Source: Spirochaetales bacterium
GTDB taxonomy: Bacteria > Spirochaetota > Spirochaetia > JAGLYY01
Direction of reading: 5' to 3'
Length of the DNA: 7,403 bases
Assembly (NCBI GenBank): GCA_023131935.1
Contig: JAGLYY010000366.1
Coordinates: 1-7,403 of the forward strand
Shown here: positions 1 through 4,661 of the stretch, in pieces
How positions within the stretch are numbered: the first letter of the stretch is position 1
How the letters are laid out: the number at the start of each line of letters is the position of its first letter
Notes under the pieces: generated by a model
Database searches by the model: none
Told to the model about the DNA's origin: nothing
What the model saw: the letters and a program-made list of their open reading frames with translations, nothing else
Made by a program: the position numbers and the translations under genes

Positions 1-128
1 GCTTCGTCAGGCTCAGTACAACGCAAGCTCATCACAAGTCGTAGTCCTCACCGGTTCGGACGTATACACAAATTGCCTTTGGTCGTAAGCTCCATATGGC
101 AACTTCAGGTAACCGCGGGACGTTAAAG
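1..128 (+). repeat. Cassette-boundary-like repeat, copy 1 (cut by the window edge; possible attC remnant)
   Basis: Positions 35-77 match positions 677-719 at 41 of 43 bases, with differences only at 68 and 75. Both copies are preceded by a similar GCTTCG...AGGCTCAGT block (1-17 here, 651-675 in copy 2). After position 78 the two copies diverge. Further on, 111-128 ends in GTTAAAG (122-128), which differs from the integron core consensus GTTRRRY only in its last base. The stretch before it (ACCGCGGGACGTTA) partly complements the first bases of copy 2 (TAAC, then GCGG), as the two ends of one attC hairpin would. The left end lies outside the window. The repeat itself is directly visible; calling it an attC-type site is inference, because no integrase is in view and the core is imperfect. 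Confidence 0.5.
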
Positions 129-162
129 GAAATGTGGAAATAATGCTATTTCTTATGGATGA

Positions 163-594
163 ATGGAAACTATTATGAAAGCAAATATTAGAACTGTAAT
201 ACTTTTACTTTTACTAATCGCTGGAATTGTTGTATTTTTTAAATTCCCGGATCTTGATATATCTCTACTTGGTATAGGGAAACATAGACACTTTCTATTT
301 CATTCTGCGTTTTTTCCGGCTGCTGTCTATTTGCTTATTGGATCTATTTTCAAGCGGACAATAGTTATTACTATCTCTATGGCTATTTCCATGGCATTCG
401 CTTTTGCAATAGGTATACATCTGCTTACAGATTTATTCCAGTTCAAAGCGATATATTTCCCGATTATTGGGAATTTAGTTTATGGTACATCTTTAGATGA
501 TAAGATTTGGCTCGGTGCTAACGTACTAGGCTGTATGCGTGTTTCTTTTTTGAGTTATCGAAAGATGAATTTTCAGGATAGAATGGAGAAGTGA
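163..594 (+). CDS. Small membrane protein with His-rich cluster, function unknown
   Basis: This 143-residue hydrophobic protein is not one I can name. It has a strong N-terminal membrane helix (about residues 10-27), then a charged His cluster (H41, H43, H47 followed by Ser), a second hydrophobic segment (about 48-63), a third (about 66-88), and H86 and D90 at its end. Hydrophobic helices with a His/Ser cluster and a later H-L-L-x-D loosely recall the YdjM/DUF457 family of membrane-bound putative metal-dependent hydrolases. The His spacing does not match that family exactly, so the link is only a hint. ATG 163 and in-frame ATG 175 (residue 5) are both possible starts, and neither has a convincing Shine-Dalgarno. 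The gene is AT-rich, unlike the addAB operon. It lies alone between two related repeats, with a RYYYAAC box 28 nt after its stop, which suggests a single-gene cassette. An in-frame start, a coherent hydropathy pattern and a clean stop make it a likely real gene. Confidence 0.7.
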   Translation: METIMKANIRTVILLLLLIAGIVVFFKFPDLDISLLGIGKHRHFLFHSAFFPAAVYLLIGSIFKRTIVITISMAISMAFAFAIGIHLLTDLFQFKAIYFPIIGNLVYGTSLDDKIWLGANVLGCMRVSFLSYRKMNFQDRMEK

Positions 595-620
595 GACTTG
601 CGTGTAGGCATTTCCACGCT

Positions 621-719
621 GCGTCTAACAGCGGGTACACGGTTCCGCTTGCTTCGACACTTCGGCAGGCTCAGTGCAAGTCGTAGTCCTCACCGGTTCG
701 GACGTATACCCAAATTACC
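621..719 (+). repeat. Cassette-boundary-like repeat, copy 2 (possible attC)
   Basis: This copy starts with GCGTCTAAC, whose last seven bases (623-629) fit the integron inverse-core consensus RYYYAAC. It ends with the 43-base block shared with copy 1 (677-719). It can fold: 633-641 pairs with 703-711 at 8 of 9 positions, and 647-652 pairs with 676-681 with one wobble, leaving an apical loop of about 23 nt. Such imperfect nested arms with unpaired bulges are typical of attC sites recognised as folded single strands. No matching GTTRRRY core is visible on the right before the toxin promoter, so the site is either truncated or of another repeat family. Its place, just after the stop of the preceding gene, is where an attC belongs. 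Confidence 0.45.
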
Positions 720-735
720 GAGTATTCTCTACCCC

Positions 736-767
736 TTGACTTCCGCACTACATTGTAATACTATAAT
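736..767 (+). promoter_or_regulatory. Sigma70-type promoter for the toxin-antitoxin unit
   Basis: TTGACT at 736-741 matches the -35 consensus at five of six bases. TACTAT at 759-764 is a -10 box at exactly 17 nt spacing. An overlapping perfect TATAAT at 762-767 is 20 nt from the -35, which is longer than preferred. Transcription would then begin at about 771-774, on or just after the toxin ATG at 771. The toxin message would therefore have little or no 5' leader. Upstream initiation codons are ruled out by the in-frame TAA at 756-758. Confidence 0.65.
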
Positions 768-770
768 GAC

Positions 771-1040
771 ATGGTGTTTTATGACCATGATATCAAAAAG
801 GACATCAAGAAAGGTAATCTCCCAAAAGAAATTGCCAAATTGTTTCATCATGCTTTTAGTTCTTTGGATGCAACTAAAGATTTGAATCTTTTTGATATTA
901 AGAAGCTTGTGACACATTCATCGATAAACTACTATCGGCTTCGTAAAGGAAAATATAGGGCTATATTTAAGGTTGAACAGGATGACATTCATGTCTTGAA
1001 AATTTCCATAAGATCGGAGGTATACAAAAAATGGCAGTAG
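771..1040 (+). CDS. RelE/ParE-superfamily toxin of a type II TA system
   Basis: This 89-residue basic protein has the RelE/ParE fold signature. An N-terminal strand and Lys-rich helix containing L-P-K-E (17-20) are followed by the strand R58-K-G-K-Y-R63-A-I-F. The C-terminal strand I-S-I-R81-S-E-V-Y85 matches the R-x-x-V-Y ending that carries catalytic or RNA-contacting Arg and Tyr in many RelE/YafQ-type toxins. RelE-like members cleave mRNA on the ribosome, while ParE-like members poison gyrase; the sequence alone does not decide which. R58, R63, R81 and Y85 make an RNase plausible. An in-frame TAA at 756-758 makes ATG 771 the earliest ATG. There is no Shine-Dalgarno, and the promoter places the transcript start at or next to this ATG, so translation is probably leaderless. 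The last 10 nt overlap the antitoxin gene. Toxin-before-antitoxin order is the reverse of classical relBE. Confidence 0.85.
   Translation: MVFYDHDIKKDIKKGNLPKEIAKLFHHAFSSLDATKDLNLFDIKKLVTHSSINYYRLRKGKYRAIFKVEQDDIHVLKISIRSEVYKKWQ
1016..1020 (+). promoter_or_regulatory. Ribosome binding site of the antitoxin gene
   Basis: GGAGG lies 10 nt before the antitoxin ATG at 1031, inside the toxin reading frame. It is a near-perfect Shine-Dalgarno, in contrast with the toxin gene, which has none. This would let the antitoxin be translated more strongly than the toxin from the same message. Confidence 0.75.
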
Positions 1041-1243
1041 TATCGGTTAGGCTAAATGACGATGAAGAGAAGATCTTGAATTATTTAACCGAATATTTTC
1101 ATGAAGATAAATCCTCCCTGTTTAAAAAGTCATTATATGAAATGTATGAAGATATTCAGGATATAAAATTTATTGATTCTTACATTGAAAAAACAAAACA
1201 TAAAAAACACAATTTCATTTCAGGCGATGAGCTTTTTGACTAA
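1031..1243 (+). CDS. Ribbon-helix-helix antitoxin, RelB/DUF6290-like
   Basis: This 70-residue partner of the upstream toxin begins with a short beta strand (V3-V-S-V-R-L8) followed by two helices (about 11-22 and 27-40) containing E-D-K-S-S-L-F-K-K-S. That is the layout of a ribbon-helix-helix DNA-binding dimer. The acidic, less ordered tail (about 41-70, ending D-E-L-F-D) would wrap and neutralise the toxin. The family resembles the RelB/DUF6290 antitoxins. Known members bind their own promoter, so autorepression at the promoter at 736-767 is expected but not shown here. The start at 1031 overlaps the toxin's last 10 nt in another frame and has GGAGG upstream, consistent with coupled translation. 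A RYYYAAC box (1262-1268) follows 18 nt after the stop. Confidence 0.85.
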   Translation: MAVVSVRLNDDEEKILNYLTEYFHEDKSSLFKKSLYEMYEDIQDIKFIDSYIEKTKHKKHNFISGDELFD

Positions 1244-1260
1244 AGCAGGCGAATTAACGG

Positions 1261-1300
1261 CATCTAACTCACAGGTTTCTTCCCGAAGGGTAGTTCGATG
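1261..1300 (+). repeat. Imperfect inverted repeat with integron-core-like arms
   Basis: CATCTAACT (1261-1269) and AGTTCGATG (1292-1300) are complementary at 8 of 9 positions, enclosing a 22-nt loop that itself holds CCCGAAGGG. The left arm contains ATCTAAC (1262-1268), which fits RYYYAAC. With the preceding G it reads, on the other strand, as the classic core GTTAGATGC. The right arm contains GTTCGAT, one base off GTTRRRY. At about 40 bp it is shorter than usual attC sites, so it may be a degraded or minimal site, or simply a 3'-end hairpin between convergent genes. Confidence 0.4.
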
Positions 1301-1322
1301 GATCATTTCAATCGGATCCATC
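1297..1322 (-). terminator. Hairpin downstream of addA, weak terminator candidate
   Basis: GATGGATC (1297-1304) and GATCCATC (1315-1322) form a perfect 8-bp stem with a 10-nt loop, beginning 18 nt after the addA stop on the minus strand. No U-run follows on either strand, so it is not a standard intrinsic terminator. It could stabilise the 3' end of the addBA message or act with Rho. Its first four bases also belong to the arm of the neighbouring inverted repeat, so only one of the two hairpins can form at a time. Confidence 0.4.
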
Positions 1323-1340
1323 AATTCATAAGTGATTCCT

Positions 1341-4300
1341 CTATTCCGCTTCCGGATATACTAATTCCTCAAGCGCGGGTTCCGCGGTGATCTCAACAGC
1401 TTTGCCATCCCGAAGGTAAAACACCCAGGCACGTGTTGGAAGACCGGTCATCTCTTTCGCGACTCTTAAGTAGGTCCCGATCTGAATGTCATATTCCCCC
1501 GGGACACGGTACCTGTCGGTTTTAAAATCCACCACCACCGCTTCCCCTGATTCGGAAAAGAGCAGATCTATCTGTCCGTTTATGAACCGGTCTCCCCCCT
1601 CCATTTCCAGCCGGTAGAGAAAAGGGACCTCCGATTCCAGTGTTTCCGATTTCCGTGCCCTTTTCCCTAAATCTGAATCGAAAAACCGATCTGCCAGAGT
1701 AAGCGCGTCTTCGAGGATCTCTTCATCTAATTGAAAGCGGAACAGATCTTTTAACTCCTGCCGGGAATGTCCTTCCTGTATCCGGCTACTGATTATCTCA
1801 TGAACGATTGTACCAAACCGGGACTGAAGCCTCTCTGCCTCTATCAGACTATCCGATGAAATCCCCGGCAGCTCCTCCCTTTCCCGATGGGCCTTCGTCT
1901 CAAGGGGTTCCCTCTCGCTGCCGCGCGCATTCAATTCGGTTGGGGTCCATTCCCCTTTGTATACCTGCCATGTTATCTCGGGAAGTTCTTCATACAGTTT
2001 CCGGATACCGGGGATATCCACCCTGCGGGTCGATCCACGGGAGAAACGGCGTACTTCCCCGGGGCTGTCGGGGATTTCCACGACCTTACATGCTCCTCTT
2101 CCATTGAATGGATCCTCTTCATCAATCTGAAATCCATTCAAGATCATATTGAGAAGAATATTTTCCCCTGATTTATTATTCTTCGTACGGCAGCCGGAGA
2201 TGATCAGATGGTTCTGCGCCCTGGTCAGGGCTACGTAGAGAAGCCGTTTCATTTCGGCGATCTCTTTTTTCTTCTCCTCTTCTTTCCCCAATTCGTAAAA
2301 GTAGTTACCCTTCCCGGCAGCTCCGGAGGCGGCAATGGCAGGCCCCCATTCTTCCGAAAGATACCAGGGAGCACTCCCCTCTCCATGGCCGCGGGGCTGG
2401 CTCCCGGTATTCGCGAGTATCACAACAGGAAATTCCAGTCCCTTTGCTTTATGTATTGTCATGATCTGAACTCCTTCGGCGGTTTCCCGCAGGAGATCCA
2501 GATCATCCAGCTTTTCAAATTTCCCGAGGTTCTCCCGCAGAAAATCAAGAAAAACGACAAGACTCTCCCCCCGTCTGTCATAACTCCGCGCCAAAGCATG
2601 GATGAAGTCGTAATATTCCAGATAACCATGGTACCTTTCATCCCGGAGAAGGGTGTACCGGTACCCGCAATCATGCCAAAGAAAAGAGATGATATCCGCG
2701 AGGGGTTCCCGGTCAACCCGGCTTCTCACCTCTTTGTAGAGTTCACATCCCAGTTGATACTTTTTCCGGTCCTCCTCACCGCAAAGCGCCTCGAAGGCAT
2801 CGTGGGAAAATCCCTCTTTCTCCTTCAGGAGTACAGCCACAAATGAATCGTCTCCAATGTTGACAAAGGGTGATCGGAGATATCCGGCGTACGCGAGGGA
2901 ATCTTCCGGATAAATCGATAACTGCAGGAGATGATAGATATCATAAAGGGGGCCTTCAAGAAAGAGGCTCCGGATATTTTGAGTGGTATAAGGGATCCCC
3001 TGTTTCCTGAAACTCTGCTCGAAGCGGCGCTGGTTCCCCGTTGTTCTCATCAGCAGAGCAAAATCGTTATAGGTAACCGGCCGTTCCCCCGAACCGTCAT
3101 TCACCATGAGCCGCTTTGAATCTACCGTTTCCCGGATGAACCGGGCAATTTCAACAGCCTCCGCCTCATCGTTTTCAAGGACCCCCTCCTCCCGTGTATC
3201 GGTATAGGGTTTGAAAAATATCCGTACCAGCGGTACACCGGCAATCCGGGCTTCCCGGTTCCCGAGGGGCTCAAACCGGGCGTCCCAGGGGTCCGCCGGT
3301 TCCCCAAAGATTGTGGGAAAAACTCTGTTAAACAGGTCGATCAATCCGGGTTCACTTCGATAATTTTTTTTGAGGCTTATCGCCTGATCATCAGCTTCAA
3401 TAAGCTCATCTGCCAGATGCGAAAACACACTGACGTCAGCCCCGCGGAACCGGTAGATTGATTGTTTCGCGTCCCCCACGAAAAAAAGCTTCTCAGGCTC
3501 AAGGTCCGCGGCTTCCGGTATCCCCTCCCTCTCAGCTTCTCCTTCGGGACCGCCCGACTCGGCAAGGAGATAGAGCAGATCACGCTGAAGCTTGTTATTG
3601 TCCTGAAATTCGTCGATCATGATAAACTTGAACCGGTTTTTATAATACCGGCGGAGCGGGAGATCCTCTTTGAGGATCGCGACGGCAAGCTCCGAAGTCT
3701 CCCGGAAAGTAAGGATTCCAGCCTCTCTTTTCCTGTTGAGGTAGAGATCCTGAAAATCCCGGCAGAGAGAAAATATTTTTTCTGTATCCGACCAGGTTGA
3801 AAGGCTTCCCGCCGAAGGAAGAATAAGCTCCTTAAGTTTCCGGACCTGTTCTACAAGCTCCCCCAGCTCAATGATTGCCGGCTTCTTACCCCCCGACTTT
3901 TTTGGATGAAAACGTACGATCTCCGGAATCAGTTCATCATACCGGACATCCCGGACAAACAGATTGAGGTCCGGCACTGCCGCTGCCTTTTCCCGGGCGG
4001 CATCCACACTCTTCCCGTTGCCCTCAGGCAGGGCGCTTATCGCGGCAACCAGCTCCATGAACTCTCTTATGGTATTATTCAGGACCCTCCCGAGTTCTTC
4101 CCGCTGCATCTTCCCAATCTCAGTAAAATCAAACTTCTCACCGAAATGAAGATAATTCATGGCCAGAGATACAAAAAAATCTTTCCATACCTTTTCAAAA
4201 CCGTGAAGGAAAAGGAAAAACTGAAGTTCCTCCTGTTTGTCGAGGATAAAATCAAGGGCAGCCTGCTCTGCCAGGAGCTTCGATTGATGGTCATCGAGCG

Positions 4301-4661
4301 AAGCCTCTCTGGAAAGGCCGAAGCGCTGCCCTCCGTTCTGTACAATCTGTACGCAGAAACTGTCCAGGGTAGAGATCTGAGCATTGGTAAACCTTGGCAG
4401 CTGCGCCGCGATAACAGGATCGTTCTCTTCAGCGAGCAGGGATTTGTGAATCCGCTCGTACATTTCCGCCGCGGCTTTTCTTGTAAAAGTGAGGGTCAGG
4501 ATTTCATCAACACAAGCCTTTTTATCTTTTACCAGCCGGATGAACCTTCTGGCAAGCACTGAGGTCTTGCCGGATCCGGCCCCCGCGGAGACAACGGCAT
4601 TTCGATTGCAGTCAACAGCTTTCCGCTGGTCGGGGTCCAATTTATAACTCATGCCGCTCAT
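1341..4661 (-). CDS. addA: AddA-like ATP-dependent helicase-nuclease subunit
   Basis: This 1106-residue UvrD/RecB-type subunit combines a superfamily 1A helicase with a C-terminal nuclease. It shows Walker A (A26-GAGSGKT, K32), motif Ia (55-71), a T-L-D-S-F segment (98-102), Walker B D350-E-F-Q-D354, motif III (394-409, G-D-A-K-Q-S-I-Y-R-F-R-G-A-D), N433-Y-R-S, motif V (731-747, T-I-H-K-A-K-G-L-E-F) and motif VI (804-815, L-L-Y-V-A-L-T-R-A). The RecB-family PD-(D/E)XK nuclease has H954, D1032, D1045-F-K1047-T-D and Q1060-x3-Y1064, all apparently intact. AddA should translocate 3'-5' and cut one strand during end resection that loads RecA. It is somewhat shorter than Bacillus AddA (about 1230). 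The start overlaps the addB stop as ATGA, with AGGAG six nt upstream; the second Met (residue 4) is a poorer choice. RecB is the alternative name, but the AddB-like partner with its own nuclease and the absence of a recD favour AddA. Confidence 0.93.
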   Translation of the reverse strand: MSGMSYKLDPDQRKAVDCNRNAVVSAGAGSGKTSVLARRFIRLVKDKKACVDEILTLTFTRKAAAEMYERIHKSLLAEENDPVIAAQLPRFTNAQISTLDSFCVQIVQNGGQRFGLSREASLDDHQSKLLAEQAALDFILDKQEELQFFLFLHGFEKVWKDFFVSLAMNYLHFGEKFDFTEIGKMQREELGRVLNNTIREFMELVAAISALPEGNGKSVDAAREKAAAVPDLNLFVRDVRYDELIPEIVRFHPKKSGGKKPAIIELGELVEQVRKLKELILPSAGSLSTWSDTEKIFSLCRDFQDLYLNRKREAGILTFRETSELAVAILKEDLPLRRYYKNRFKFIMIDEFQDNNKLQRDLLYLLAESGGPEGEAEREGIPEAADLEPEKLFFVGDAKQSIYRFRGADVSVFSHLADELIEADDQAISLKKNYRSEPGLIDLFNRVFPTIFGEPADPWDARFEPLGNREARIAGVPLVRIFFKPYTDTREEGVLENDEAEAVEIARFIRETVDSKRLMVNDGSGERPVTYNDFALLMRTTGNQRRFEQSFRKQGIPYTTQNIRSLFLEGPLYDIYHLLQLSIYPEDSLAYAGYLRSPFVNIGDDSFVAVLLKEKEGFSHDAFEALCGEEDRKKYQLGCELYKEVRSRVDREPLADIISFLWHDCGYRYTLLRDERYHGYLEYYDFIHALARSYDRRGESLVVFLDFLRENLGKFEKLDDLDLLRETAEGVQIMTIHKAKGLEFPVVILANTGSQPRGHGEGSAPWYLSEEWGPAIAASGAAGKGNYFYELGKEEEKKKEIAEMKRLLYVALTRAQNHLIISGCRTKNNKSGENILLNMILNGFQIDEEDPFNGRGACKVVEIPDSPGEVRRFSRGSTRRVDIPGIRKLYEELPEITWQVYKGEWTPTELNARGSEREPLETKAHREREELPGISSDSLIEAERLQSRFGTIVHEIISSRIQEGHSRQELKDLFRFQLDEEILEDALTLADRFFDSDLGKRARKSETLESEVPFLYRLEMEGGDRFINGQIDLLFSESGEAVVVDFKTDRYRVPGEYDIQIGTYLRVAKEMTGLPTRAWVFYLRDGKAVEITAEPALEELVYPEAE

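Noticed and set aside
132..143. Tiny frame ATG-TGG-AAA-TAA before the membrane protein gene
   Set aside because: The AAAGGA before it is only a base or two from the ATG, too close to act as a ribosome binding site, and a three-codon frame this near a core-like box is likely chance.
598..885. Plus-strand open frame of 95 codons across the repeat and toxin start
   Set aside because: It runs through the non-coding repeat and promoter and overlaps the well-supported toxin gene in another frame. Its product is basic and lacks any recognisable domain.
729..917. Minus-strand open frame of 62 codons antisense to the toxin
   Set aside because: It is a shadow of the toxin gene with no RBS and no recognisable domain.
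2208..2846. 212-codon plus-strand open frame inside addA
   Set aside because: It lies fully antisense to conserved helicase coding sequence. The composition is that expected from reading addA backwards, and no domain or RBS is seen.
3906..4562. 218-codon plus-strand open frame antisense to the addA N-terminus
   Set aside because: It is antisense to the Walker A to motif Ic region, which explains its openness; no independent evidence of a gene was found.
1341..4661. Naming the helicase RecB of a RecBCD complex
   Set aside because: The partner encodes its own nuclease with Fe-S cysteines, a feature of AddB and not RecC, and no recD-like gene is present.
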